Shown here piece by piece: positions 17,754 through 25,868 of a stretch of DNA of 64,000 nt. This DNA is from Paludibacteraceae bacterium (lineage in GTDB: Bacteria; Bacteroidota; Bacteroidia; Bacteroidales; Paludibacteraceae). A program made the translations under genes and the position numbers. The number at the start of each line of letters is the position of its first letter. Position 1 is the first letter of the stretch. The stretch is from contig JAFVDD010000052.1 of NCBI GenBank assembly GCA_017478725.1, forward strand, positions 1-64,000. The letters are read 5' to 3'. The notes under the pieces are model-generated. The model searched no databases, had not been told where the DNA came from, and saw only the letters and a program-made list of their open reading frames with translations.

Positions 17754-20570
17754 TTACTGTGCAGATGGAGGTGTTATTGTAATAGTGAAATTCAAGCGAT
17801 TCCCCTCCATGTCGGGAGTGATGTCAAGGTGATAATCGCTTGTTGAATGCCCCGGTCGACCATCATAAATATAATAATATGTTTCTTGGTGATCCCATGT
17901 ACCGGATATGTTACCTGCGTAACTTGCAGAAAACACCTCGTTGATTAATTGATCCGATTTGGCATTAGCCGTACTAAATGTGTATTGTGCATCTGTAGAA
18001 TAGGTATATCCACTGCCTGTCGGTACAATCGTATATTCTGCGTGGCGAGTCATTGTTCCGTTTGTACAAATAGTAGAAGGTCGGCCTTTATCACTATAGT
18101 TGCTGCCATTAGCTTTCTCAATGGTAAATGCTACTTGTACTGTTTCTGTAACATCATTTTGTGTTGTAGTTGCAGTTCCTGTAATCAAGATAGCATTTTC
18201 TCCTTGTCGCGTTACAGTAACAGGACCATTGTAGTTTATGAAGAGATTCCCGTCTTTTTGACCAATCTTTGCAGAGCCACTTGATGCGCCCGCCGAAAAA
18301 GTCAAATTGATATTTGCAATGGATAAATCAGCAGGTTTCTGGTGTGCTGATAATTTCAAATCTATAGCTTTACCTTTGTCCCAAAATCTGATTGCTGGCG
18401 CACCATCATAATTTTTATCATACTTGCGATCAAAAAGAGTGTTGTTATATTTGGCTTTGAAAACAGCCCTGTATTTATGCTTGGCAGAATCTTGAACTTC
18501 CAACCGATCAAACTTTATCCAGTCGGAATTGCCATAACAACTAATCCTATCAGGCAAACAGTTGGTTGTAAAACTAACGGATGCTGTATCGCCCTCATTG
18601 CCATTAAACTCCAAGTGATCACTCAGCATCTGATATTCTACAGGCGGATAGAACTTTCCGATTGTTCCAACAATGGCGCGGTACGGTCCCCAAGGACCGC
18701 ATTTGACATATGGAAAAACTGCATATTCTTTAACAGCCAATCCTTCGAGGTCAGCTTTTGTCATTGTATATGTATAGAGTGAATCTTCAGGATGATAGCT
18801 AAGTGCAAAGTGTCCAACCGTTTTGATAATAGGCCCAGTACCCACATATCCTTCATAATTACAAATCGCTATATCTGCAGTAGAAAAACCAAGATACTGC
18901 TTCGGCTGTTTGCGCAGCGTGATTTTAATTGCCCCGCCTGTGGTATCTACCATAGTCTCTCTGAAAGAAGGCGCAAAGAAGACGGTGTCTGTGAGCCAAC
19001 CCCAGTTGGATTTGAAGAACGTCTTCTCTACGGGATCCTTCCAGAAAGCCGCTGCGGTGGCTTTGGCCTCCAAATCAAGAGAGATGAGCGTGAGAGACAG
19101 GTTTGACTCGCGCAGGTATTCGTAAGGTTTCCATTCGGTCGGATTCCATTCGCCTGTTGTGAAATCCTTGGCGCCCAGATTGAATCTACTGCTCACTTTG
19201 GGACCGCAATACAGATAGAGACCCACATCGCCCTTCAGCACCTTTTTGAACCAACTGGCTGTTGAAACATTCGCCTTAAACAGGATACCTGTCTGAACAT
19301 AACCGGACAAAGTGACATTGGCAGACAAATCCAGCATATCATCTGTCACTTCTTTGTTCTCATCCGGAACCAGATGCAGGCCGAAAGAGACGGGGAAGAT
19401 ATTGTTGCTATCAAAAATGATATCATCGCCTATGCCCATATGTACGGCAGGAAGGTTGAGACGTGCTTCTAATGTTCCTTCCGCTCGGATAAACGGAACA
19501 GGTACAGGGTCTGTCTCAAAGACCGGAGCAGCGGCAGGGAACATGATTTTAGGAAGCGTCACCCACCAATCATCCAGAGTTGCCTCAACACTTTGGGAAA
19601 CTTGCATTCCTAAAGATGGTTTGACTTTCAAACTCAGGTCATGTGAAATCTTGACCATAAACCGTGTCCATGTGATATTATACGCTGCACGCAGTTTGTA
19701 TTTCACGCCTATATCAGCCGTCAGGTCAAATTTGGCATTCGGTGTCGCCTGCCATTCGCGGATCAACTGCACATCTTTATCGATAAGCGTAATTTCGACT
19801 TTGTCATCTATATTTTTTATCTTGCGCGGCAGACCATCCGGTGTACAACCCGCTATACGGCGGACGACCTTTCCGTCTGGCTTGACGCCAATCTGCTCCA
19901 CGGTGATATATTGTTCAAAGACATCACTGATGGCTTCTACACAGCGTCCTTCGACGTAACACATTTTTACTGGTCCTTCGTCGTACTCCCTGTCCGATAA
20001 GGTTACGCTTTCAACGATACAACTGAAACTACCGCCGTCACTATATAACTCTGCATGTGTGTCGGTCGGCAGCCCAATGAGTACATCTCCCACTTGTGGG
20101 ATCATATTGTCCGGCAAATTTCGGAAATAATAGGTCTGTTTTTCTACTCCCCAGCCAATGACAAAGGTGGAGAGGTTTACGTACGGACTATACCCATCCT
20201 TCTCCATGAATTTCACTTTCGGGTTGAACTTAATCTCCGGCTGTTGGAAACCGATAGAGTCAATGGAGGCAAGCGGGATGCGGTAGGTCGTGTCGGCGAG
20301 GACTACTTCGTAGGTGACATACTGCTCCTGCTCGGTGGAGTCCAGCGCCAGTTTGGAATAACGCATCTCCTGCACCTCGTCATAGAAGAAACCGTTGAAG
20401 TTGCCATCGTTGCGATAGATATAAAACGCCTCCTGGGCTTTTACGGGAGTAAAGACCGCTGCGCTGAAGGAACAAAGAATAAGGACTAATATGCTCCTTC
20501 TGACAGCTGATAGCTGAATACTGATAGCTCTTTTCTTAGCCACAAGGGCACGATTAACTGCGTTCTTCAT
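17754..20570 (-). CDS. Large secreted/surface protein with BACON-like domain, function unknown
   Basis: 938 residues. An N-terminal signal peptide ends near VKAQEAF. Then comes a module I recognise only as common in Bacteroidales surface proteins (AFYIYRNDGNFNGFFYDEV ... TTYRIPLASIDSIGF). A BACON-like beta-sandwich spans about residues 680-790 (LEFNGNEGDTASVSFTTN, SDWIKFDRL, DLKLSAHQKP). No T9SS C-terminal signal is visible. The n-region before the signal core is unusually long and contains a family A repeat (IQLSAVRR). Its ATG overlaps the stop of the upstream 161-aa gene (ATGA), so the two are translationally coupled. A role in adhesion or glycan binding is a guess. Confidence 0.8.
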   Translation of the reverse strand: MKNAVNRALVAKKRAISIQLSAVRRSILVLILCSFSAAVFTPVKAQEAFYIYRNDGNFNGFFYDEVQEMRYSKLALDSTEQEQYVTYEVVLADTTYRIPLASIDSIGFQQPEIKFNPKVKFMEKDGYSPYVNLSTFVIGWGVEKQTYYFRNLPDNMIPQVGDVLIGLPTDTHAELYSDGGSFSCIVESVTLSDREYDEGPVKMCYVEGRCVEAISDVFEQYITVEQIGVKPDGKVVRRIAGCTPDGLPRKIKNIDDKVEITLIDKDVQLIREWQATPNAKFDLTADIGVKYKLRAAYNITWTRFMVKISHDLSLKVKPSLGMQVSQSVEATLDDWWVTLPKIMFPAAAPVFETDPVPVPFIRAEGTLEARLNLPAVHMGIGDDIIFDSNNIFPVSFGLHLVPDENKEVTDDMLDLSANVTLSGYVQTGILFKANVSTASWFKKVLKGDVGLYLYCGPKVSSRFNLGAKDFTTGEWNPTEWKPYEYLRESNLSLTLISLDLEAKATAAAFWKDPVEKTFFKSNWGWLTDTVFFAPSFRETMVDTTGGAIKITLRKQPKQYLGFSTADIAICNYEGYVGTGPIIKTVGHFALSYHPEDSLYTYTMTKADLEGLAVKEYAVFPYVKCGPWGPYRAIVGTIGKFYPPVEYQMLSDHLEFNGNEGDTASVSFTTNCLPDRISCYGNSDWIKFDRLEVQDSAKHKYRAVFKAKYNNTLFDRKYDKNYDGAPAIRFWDKGKAIDLKLSAHQKPADLSIANINLTFSAGASSGSAKIGQKDGNLFINYNGPVTVTRQGENAILITGTATTTQNDVTETVQVAFTIEKANGSNYSDKGRPSTICTNGTMTRHAEYTIVPTGSGYTYSTDAQYTFSTANAKSDQLINEVFSASYAGNISGTWDHQETYYYIYDGRPGHSTSDYHLDITPDMEGNRLNFTITITPPSAQ
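20500..20530. repeat. Family A word repeat at the N-terminus of the 938-aa gene
   Basis: TGACAGCTGATAGCTGAATA words in frame, about residues 14-24, between the start codon and the hydrophobic core of the signal peptide. Confidence 0.8.
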
Positions 20571-21052
20571 TGTTTCACGAATTTAAAGGAGGTTTGACCT
20601 AACGAAACGATATACGTGCCTTGGGGTTGCCCGATGAGCGAGAGCAAGGTGCCCTGCCCGCCGGTGGCGCGTTTGGAGAGAATGAGTTTGCCGTCCACGG
20701 AATAGACTTCCACGAGTTGGTTGTCCGGCAGACCTTCGATTAATAGCATCTCGTTGTTCTGCTTTACCAGAATATCACCCGGCGCTACTGTCGGGGCGTC
20801 AATACCTTCGGGCAGACCTTCGTGGGTATATTTGACCATGTTCGCCAGCGGATATGAGAACACGCCTTGGTTGGTAGTGATGACGAGGTTGCCGTTTTCG
20901 AAAGTCGTCACGGGCTCGTCGGTTAGCAGAAACTGAATCCGGCTGCCGTCCAGTTGCCAGACGTTCAGTTTCTGAACGGGCTGCGCGTCCTGCGCCATCA
21001 GGCTGAAAGCTGCCAGCTGAAGGGCGAGGACTAAAAGTGAGATTTTTTTCAT
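20567..21052 (-). CDS. Very small exported protein with T9SS type A-like sorting domain
   Basis: 161 residues. Signal peptide MKKISLLVLALQLAAFSLMAQ; a ~60-residue beta module (LNVWQLDGSRIQFLLTDEP ... FSYPLANMVKYTHEG); then a C-terminal domain of about 65 residues with the hallmarks of T9SS cargo signals (LVEVYSVDGKLI ... LIGQPQGTYIVSLG ... FKFVKQ). The PorU sortase normally cuts this domain and attaches the cargo to A-LPS. Almost nothing is left as cargo, so it may be an accessory or anchor for the coupled 938-aa protein. The promoter has an unusual -33 region and nearby direct repeats. Confidence 0.85.
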   Translation of the reverse strand: MKKISLLVLALQLAAFSLMAQDAQPVQKLNVWQLDGSRIQFLLTDEPVTTFENGNLVITTNQGVFSYPLANMVKYTHEGLPEGIDAPTVAPGDILVKQNNEMLLIEGLPDNQLVEVYSVDGKLILSKRATGGQGTLLSLIGQPQGTYIVSLGQTSFKFVKQ

Positions 21053-21092
21053 ACCTGTGATTGATTTATGTGGAAAAAAAGATTATGCGCTG

Positions 21093-21129
21093 CAAAATTA
21101 CTGCTTTTTTATTAAAAAGCATTCGCAAA
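21093..21129 (-). promoter_or_regulatory. Candidate activator-dependent promoter of the 161-aa T9SS cargo gene
   Basis: Minus-strand TAATTTTG at 21093-21100 is a good -7 box, but the nearest TTTG (21126-21129) is 25 bases away instead of ~20. That suggests a weak core promoter. Confidence 0.5.
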
Positions 21130-21159
21130 TCGTATAAATCGACTCTCAAATCGTACAAA
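21126..21159 (-). promoter_or_regulatory. Direct-repeat operator candidate, 21-bp period
   Basis: CAAATCGTATAAA (21126-21138) and CAAATCGTACAAA (21147-21159) are direct repeats with 12 of 13 matches and a 21-base period, two helical turns. They sit just upstream of the off-consensus promoter of the 161-aa gene. This is the geometry of a dimeric activator site. Confidence 0.5.
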
Positions 21160-21203
21160 AATGCGGAATTTCGTCACAGGATATAGAAAAATGGACGGAA
21201 GAG

Positions 21204-21365
21204 GCGACTAACTAACTAACTAGCTGACTAGCGTACTAGCCTACTAGGCGACAGAACGACAGGACGACAGGACGACATGCGAGGGAGGAGCAGGGGGGGA
21301 CAGGGGATAGGGTGGCAGGGGGAGCGGGCGATAGGGGGACAGGGGGACGGGGGGACAGGGTGAGG
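21204..21365. repeat. CTAG-word array followed by G-rich, quadruplex-prone tract
   Basis: This fills most of the 476-base gap between the 161-aa and 134-aa genes. 21204-21252 is CTAACTAGC-type words, 21253-21280 is GACAGGAC-type words, and 21281-21365 has many runs of three to seven G on the plus strand broken by short ACA/ATA spacers. A second, shorter CTAG + C/G-rich block lies at 22036-22121 on the other side of the 134-aa gene. No ORF with coding character is seen here. Confidence 0.8.
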
Positions 21366-21368
21366 AAA

Positions 21369-21400
21369 TTTGCATATATGAAAAAAAAGTTGTACCTTTG
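21369..21400 (+). promoter_or_regulatory. Promoter of the 134-aa orphan gene
   Basis: TTTG 21369-21372 and TACCTTTG 21393-21400 with 20 bases between, directly after the G-rich tract. The leader of about 125 bases contains stuttering TATGGAC and GTCTAGGTAT words. Confidence 0.75.
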
Positions 21401-21528
21401 CAGCACGAAAACCAATCGGTACAAGACCTACAAAGGACAGGGTATGGACGGGGCATGGACAGACCGTGTATGGTCTAGGTATCGTCTAGGTATTGTCTAG
21501 GATAACAACCATTAAAGAAAGGCATAGT

Positions 21529-21933
21529 ATGGGAAAAGTAAAATACCATATGATAGTAGAGGAGCTGAGAGGCGCATTGGACAGCAAGAATTACGGTGAG
21601 ATCCACGGGATGCGCATGGTGTCGCGCCACCGCAAAGGAAGCGGTCAGGAGCACCAGATTTATTTTATGCGCAAGCATGAGGGCAGCTGGTCAGAGGGTG
21701 CGACTCAGAACAGGGAGTTGATCAAATCCGCCCAGAAACGCGCCCACGCGATCGAGAAAGCCTTCCGCAAGCCGACGGAGTGTAGCGCAGAGGCAGTAGC
21801 CGAGGCGAAGGAATGGCAGCGGCGTTTTGAGAGTTACCGCGCAGGCCTAAAAGAAGGCGAGAAAGGCTACGGGAGTCTGTACACGTATGTGTATGTGCAG
21901 ATTTACAGGGAGTTGAGAGAGAACCGCGCATAA
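21529..21933 (+). CDS. Conserved-looking hypothetical protein, 134 aa
   Basis: A soluble, basic, probably helical protein (MGKVKYHMIVEELRGALDS; AQKRAHAIEKAFRKPTE; AVAEAKEWQRRFESYRAGL; YTYVYVQIYRELREN). I do not recognise the family. The ATG at 21529 is chosen over 21493 because AAAGAAAGGC lies just before it and the upstream codons fall in repeat DNA. It has a good promoter and a strong terminator, so it is a single-gene unit. The stop TAA lies in the loop of a perfect CCGCGCA/TGCGCGG hairpin. It is flanked on both sides by the same kinds of repeats, which may mark a cassette or insertion point. Confidence 0.7.
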   Translation: MGKVKYHMIVEELRGALDSKNYGEIHGMRMVSRHRKGSGQEHQIYFMRKHEGSWSEGATQNRELIKSAQKRAHAIEKAFRKPTECSAEAVAEAKEWQRRFESYRAGLKEGEKGYGSLYTYVYVQIYRELRENRA

Positions 21934-22000
21934 ATGCGCGGGGCACAGACGCTATCAGAACCCGGCATGTATGCCGAGGGTGAATCGGAGGCAAGAAACA

Positions 22001-22035
22001 AAATAAGTACGCGCGAGTGCGCGTACTTATTTTTG
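22001..22035 (+). terminator. Strong terminator of the 134-aa gene
   Basis: AAATAAGTACGCGC / GCGCGTACTTATTT is a perfect 14-bp stem with a GAGT loop, followed by TTTTTGTT. Confidence 0.9.
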
Positions 22036-22121
22036 TTAGCCAGCTGACTAGGCGACTAGCCTACCAGCCCCACCCCAACCCTCCCCCATAGGGAGGGAGA
22101 AAGGAGGGAAGGGAGAACATG
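22036..22121. repeat. CTAG-word and C/G-rich repeat block
   Basis: AGCTGACTAGGCGACTAGCC words, then C-rich and G-rich runs including CCCTCCC-CCATA-GGGAGGG, an inverted repeat. Composition matches the block at 21204-21365, so the 134-aa gene is bracketed. Confidence 0.7.
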
Positions 22122-22140
22122 GCGAAGGGGCAGGTGCTGT

Positions 22141-23928
22141 TTAGAGGCCGAGGGAAGCTTTGATAGCGGGAACGCGTGCTTCGGCTTCGGCGGTGCAGCG
22201 CTCGTAGTCGGCACCGGTGAAGGGCTTGCCGAGTTCGGTCTTGACAGGGATTTCAAAGTAGAACTTGATCTTCGGCTCGGTACCTGACGGACGAACAGAC
22301 ACTTTGAGGCCGCCCTCGGTGAAGTACTGGAGTACGTTGGAGGTGGCGTTGAGCGGCATCTCGATGTCGGACTCTACCCATTGACCGTCCTTCAAAGCGC
22401 ATTGCTTGAGGGTCTTGTAGTCCTTGATGAGGCATACTTTCTCACCGGCAATCTCCTTGGGCGCGTTGGCGCGGTAGTCCTTCATCATCTGCTGGATCTC
22501 CTCGGCGCCAGTCTTGCCCGGGCGAACGACGTTGATGGTGGTCTCGCGCTGGAAGCCGTAGTCGGCGTAGATCTTGAGGAGGTAGTCGTAGAGGGTCATG
22601 CCGTTGTCCTTGGCGTAGGCGGCAATCTCGCAGATGAGGCAGATAGCCGATGGCGAACATTTATCGCGTACGGCGTCGTAGGGCAGGAAACCGAATGACT
22701 CCTCGCCGCCGCCGATATATTTGCGTTTGCCCTCCCACATACGGATACGGTTGGCAATCCACTTGAAGCCGGTATATTCGTCGGTGAGGGTAACGCCCTG
22801 TGCGTCAGCGATCTTGCGGATGAGTTCGGAGGTGACGATGGTCTTGACGATGAACATGTCATCGCGGAGTTTGCCCAGACGCTTCATGTTGTTGATAATG
22901 TAGTAGTGGTACATGATATTGGTCTGGTTGCCGTTGATGATGACCCACTCTCCCTTGTCGTTGCGGCAGACGATAGCTATACGGTCGGCGTCCGGGTCGG
23001 AAGCGATGACCAAATCGGCACCAAGCTTGGTGCCTAACTTCATGCCAAGTGTCATAGCCTCAGCGTTCTCGGGGTTCGGGGAAACGACGGTGGGGAAATT
23101 GCCGTCGATGACCATCTGCTCGGGCACAACATGGATGTTTTGGAAGCCCCATGAGCGGAGGCACATCGGCACTATCTGGCGTCCGGCGCCGTGCATAGGC
23201 GTATAGACGATATTGAGGTCGCGCTGACGATTGATCGACTCCTGGTCGATGAGTACATCGTGTACCGCCATCATGTAGTCGTAGTCCATCTCGCCGCCGA
23301 TGATCTCGATGAGGTCTTTGTTCGCCTCCCATTTGACATCCTCCATGCGGACTTTGTTGACCTCGTTGATGATACCCTGGTCATGCGGCTGGAGTACCTG
23401 CGAGCCGTCCTCCCAGTAAGCCTTGTAACCGTTGTACTCCTTGGGGTTGTGGGATGCGGTGACGTTCACGCCGCCCTGGCATTTGAGGTGACGGATAGCG
23501 AAGCTGACTTCGGGCGTCGGGCGGAGGGACTCGAAGAGATACACCTTGATTCCGTTGGCGGAGAAGATGTTGGCAACCGTCTCGGCGAAGAGACGCCCGT
23601 TGTTGCGGCAGTCATGGCCAACCACCACTGCCACGCGGCCGTTCTGCACGTTCTCAAAACCGCCCTCGCGCTGCACCTTGAGGAGGTAGTTGGCATAGCC
23701 CTGTGTAGCCTGAGCCACGATGTATTTATTCATACGGTTGGTACCTGCGCCCATGATACCGCGCAGGCCACCGGTACCGAACTCGAGTGTGCGATAGAAA
23801 GCGTCGATGAGTTCGGTTTTGTCCTCAGCGTCCATCATCGCTTTGACTTGCGCGCGTGTTTCGGCGTCAAACGGCTCGCGAGTCCATTGCTCGGCGACAG
23901 CCATTACTTGTTTCAATTCTTCGTTCAT
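22141..23928 (-). CDS. Phosphohexomutase (phosphoglucomutase/phosphomannomutase family)
   Basis: 595 residues. Interconverts hexose 1- and 6-phosphates and feeds nucleotide-sugar synthesis. The catalytic phosphoserine loop TASHNPKEYNGYK lies near residue 158, the metal loop ASDPDADR near 310, the sugar-binding GGEESFGF near 410, and the phosphate-binding SVRPSGTEPKIKF near the C-terminus. The N-terminal FGTGGLRGIMGAG is typical of the longer phospho-sugar mutase group. Whether glucose or mannose is preferred cannot be told. It may supply precursors for surface glycans. No canonical promoter was identified. Confidence 0.94.
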   Translation of the reverse strand: MNEELKQVMAVAEQWTREPFDAETRAQVKAMMDAEDKTELIDAFYRTLEFGTGGLRGIMGAGTNRMNKYIVAQATQGYANYLLKVQREGGFENVQNGRVAVVVGHDCRNNGRLFAETVANIFSANGIKVYLFESLRPTPEVSFAIRHLKCQGGVNVTASHNPKEYNGYKAYWEDGSQVLQPHDQGIINEVNKVRMEDVKWEANKDLIEIIGGEMDYDYMMAVHDVLIDQESINRQRDLNIVYTPMHGAGRQIVPMCLRSWGFQNIHVVPEQMVIDGNFPTVVSPNPENAEAMTLGMKLGTKLGADLVIASDPDADRIAIVCRNDKGEWVIINGNQTNIMYHYYIINNMKRLGKLRDDMFIVKTIVTSELIRKIADAQGVTLTDEYTGFKWIANRIRMWEGKRKYIGGGEESFGFLPYDAVRDKCSPSAICLICEIAAYAKDNGMTLYDYLLKIYADYGFQRETTINVVRPGKTGAEEIQQMMKDYRANAPKEIAGEKVCLIKDYKTLKQCALKDGQWVESDIEMPLNATSNVLQYFTEGGLKVSVRPSGTEPKIKFYFEIPVKTELGKPFTGADYERCTAEAEARVPAIKASLGL

Positions 23929-23979
23929 AATGGTTAAATTTAAGAGTTATTGATTGTTGTGTTTGATTTTTCGTGATAA

Positions 23980-24010
23980 CGTCATGGCGACATGACGACA
24001 TGACGATGTT
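23980..24010. repeat. Family C word repeat
   Basis: GTCATGGCGACATGACGACATGACG words between hpt and the phosphohexomutase gene, just past the hpt stop. Confidence 0.75.
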
Positions 24011-24566
24011 AGGACTTTTTCGCTTTATAGATAGCGTCGAGGTTGCGCTCGAAACCGTCGAAATCGAGTCCGTAGCCCACGACGAACTCACCAGTGATCT
24101 CATGGCCGACATAGTCAGGCTTTGCATCGTCGTACTCCAGTTTCTCCGGTTTGAAGAGCATAGAAGCCACCTTGACCGATGAAGCTCCCAGTGCCCGGAG
24201 GTGGGCTTTGAGTTGATGGATAGTGAGTCCGGAGTCCACAATATCCTCGACGATGATGACATCGCGGTCGGTCACGGTTTGCTGTAGCGGCACAATAAAC
24301 TCGAGTTTGCCTGTAGTAGCCATGCCCCAATAGGAGCTGACGCGGATAAAAGTGATTTCGCAATGAAGATCTTTGTCCACTGCGCGAATGAGGTCGGCAG
24401 CAAAGACAAAAGCTCCATTGAGCACGACAATAAAGAGCGGCTCTTTGTCCTTGTAATCACGGCTGATATGGTCCGCCACTTGTTTCACGTCCCGGGCGAT
24501 CATGTCCGGCGTGAGCCACTCCTCAAAAGTGTGTCCTTGTTCTGTAATACTTCGCATAATTATCAT
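24009..24566 (-). CDS. hpt: Hypoxanthine phosphoribosyltransferase
   Basis: 185 residues. Salvages hypoxanthine/guanine with PRPP. The PRPP-binding loop VIIVEDIVDSGLTIHQL, upstream LFIVVLNGAFVFAADL and FIRVSSY, and downstream KPDYVGHEITGEFVVGYGLDF are all typical. ATG at 24566 and a second ATG at 24557 are both possible starts (MIIM...). The upstream spacer is a family B repeat, so no clear promoter or ribosome-binding site can be read. It may be co-transcribed with hflX. Confidence 0.94.
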   Translation of the reverse strand: MIIMRSITEQGHTFEEWLTPDMIARDVKQVADHISRDYKDKEPLFIVVLNGAFVFAADLIRAVDKDLHCEITFIRVSSYWGMATTGKLEFIVPLQQTVTDRDVIIVEDIVDSGLTIHQLKAHLRALGASSVKVASMLFKPEKLEYDDAKPDYVGHEITGEFVVGYGLDFDGFERNLDAIYKAKKS

Positions 24567-24569
24567 TTA

Positions 24570-24604
24570 CGATTTAACAATTTACAATTGACAATTTACA
24601 ATTT
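24570..24604. repeat. Family B word repeat (ACAATTTACAATTG)
   Basis: AACAATTTACAATTGACAAT words fill the hflX-hpt spacer and reach the hflX stop. Related copies: 29454-29480 (in murF), 31551-31581, 42724-42754 (in murI), 61079-61118, 63212-63249. Confidence 0.8.
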
Positions 24605-25868
24605 ATTCCTCGTAGTTCTGGAAGAGGAAATCGTTGTAGGGGTAACGCTGAATATGTATGGCTTTGATGCGTGCGTACATTAGCGCGCGCAGGGCGTCTA
24701 TATTGTCTTTGTTTTTCGCGGAGATGAAGATGCAGTCGTTGCCGAGACGCGCCATCCATGTTTTCTGCAAGTCGTCGAGCGAGTAGTTCTCGCGTGTCAT
24801 AGGCGTGAGGTCATCTTCGTCCTTGGGCGTATAGGTGAAATTGTCGATTTTGTTGAAGACGACGATGCGAGGAATATCTCTCTTTATATCGTCATGCCGT
24901 GATGACGTCATCAGATCGTTGATTGTTTTTTCCACGACATTGTACTGCTCCTCAAAATTGGGGTGAGAGATATCCACTACGTGGATCAGGAGATCGGCTT
25001 CGCGTACCTCGTCAAGGGTTGATTTGAAGGACTCGACGAGATGATGCGGCAGTTTGCGGATGAAGCCGACGGTGTCGGAGAGGAGGAAAGGCAGGTTGTC
25101 GATAGTCACCTTGCGGACCGTGGTGTCCAGCGTAGCGAAGAGTTTGTTCTCGGCAAAGACCTCGGATTTGGAGAGGAGGTTCATGAGCGTTGATTTGCCT
25201 ACGTTGGTATATCCGACGAGCGCCACGCGCACCATTTTGCCGCGGTGCTGGCGTTGTGTAGCCATCTGGCGGTCGATCTTCTTGAGTTCTTCGCGCAGCA
25301 GGGCGATGCGCTGGCCGATAACCCGTTTGTCCGCCTCTATCTGGGTCTCACCCATGCCACGGTTGGTGCCACCGCCGCCTCGCTGGCGGTCGAGGTGCGA
25401 CCACATACGCGTCAGACGCGGGAGCATATATTGCAGATGCGCCATTTCGACCTGGGTCTTGGCATAAGAGGTCTGCGCGCGCTGGAGGAAGATCTCAAGG
25501 ATAAGAATCGTACGGTCGATGACACGGACGTTGGCCGGGTGTTTCTCGCGACGGTTGATCGCTTTCTCCAGATTGCGGATCTGGCGCGGGCTTAACTCAT
25601 CATCGAAAACAACTACATCTACAGGCTCTTCTCCGCTTTCTCTCTCAATGATGAACTGGCGGATTTCCTCGAGTTTGCCTTCGCCGACGTAGGTGGAAGT
25701 GTTGGGTTGGTCAAGGCGTTGCGTGAAGCGCTTGACAGGCACTATACCATGCGTGTCAGCCAGAAAAGCCAACTCGTCGAGATACTCGCGAGTACGGTCT
25801 TCCGGTTGCTCAGGAGTTATCAACCCCACCAGCACCGCGTGTTCAATATAGGGCTTGATCTCTATCAA
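24603..25868 (-). CDS. hflX: GTPase HflX
   Basis: 421 residues. A ribosome-associated GTPase that splits stalled or hibernating 70S ribosomes. The N-terminal domain (YVGEGKLEEIRQFI, VVFDDELSPRQIRNLE) is followed by a coiled region (RQRGGGGTNRGMGETQIE) and the G domain (GYTNVGKSTLMNLL, LSDTVGFIRKLPH, NKIDN). The start is TTG at 25868, overlapping the lemA stop as TTGA; no other in-frame start precedes the domain. Residues ~319-327 (TSSRHDDIK), just before the IVVFNKID motif, are read from a family C repeat. Confidence 0.95.
   Translation of the reverse strand: MIEIKPYIEHAVLVGLITPEQPEDRTREYLDELAFLADTHGIVPVKRFTQRLDQPNTSTYVGEGKLEEIRQFIIERESGEEPVDVVVFDDELSPRQIRNLEKAINRREKHPANVRVIDRTILILEIFLQRAQTSYAKTQVEMAHLQYMLPRLTRMWSHLDRQRGGGGTNRGMGETQIEADKRVIGQRIALLREELKKIDRQMATQRQHRGKMVRVALVGYTNVGKSTLMNLLSKSEVFAENKLFATLDTTVRKVTIDNLPFLLSDTVGFIRKLPHHLVESFKSTLDEVREADLLIHVVDISHPNFEEQYNVVEKTINDLMTSSRHDDIKRDIPRIVVFNKIDNFTYTPKDEDDLTPMTRENYSLDDLQKTWMARLGNDCIFISAKNKDNIDALRALMYARIKAIHIQRYPYNDFLFQNYEE
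24889..24913. repeat. Family C word repeat inside hflX
   Basis: GTCATGCCGTGATGACGTCA in frame within the HflX G domain loop between switch II and the NKID box. Confidence 0.75.

Noticed and set aside
22001..22035. Hairpin after the 134-aa gene as an attachment site
   Set aside because: A perfect stem with a trailing T-run is fully explained as a terminator; there is no integrase or duplicated tRNA end.
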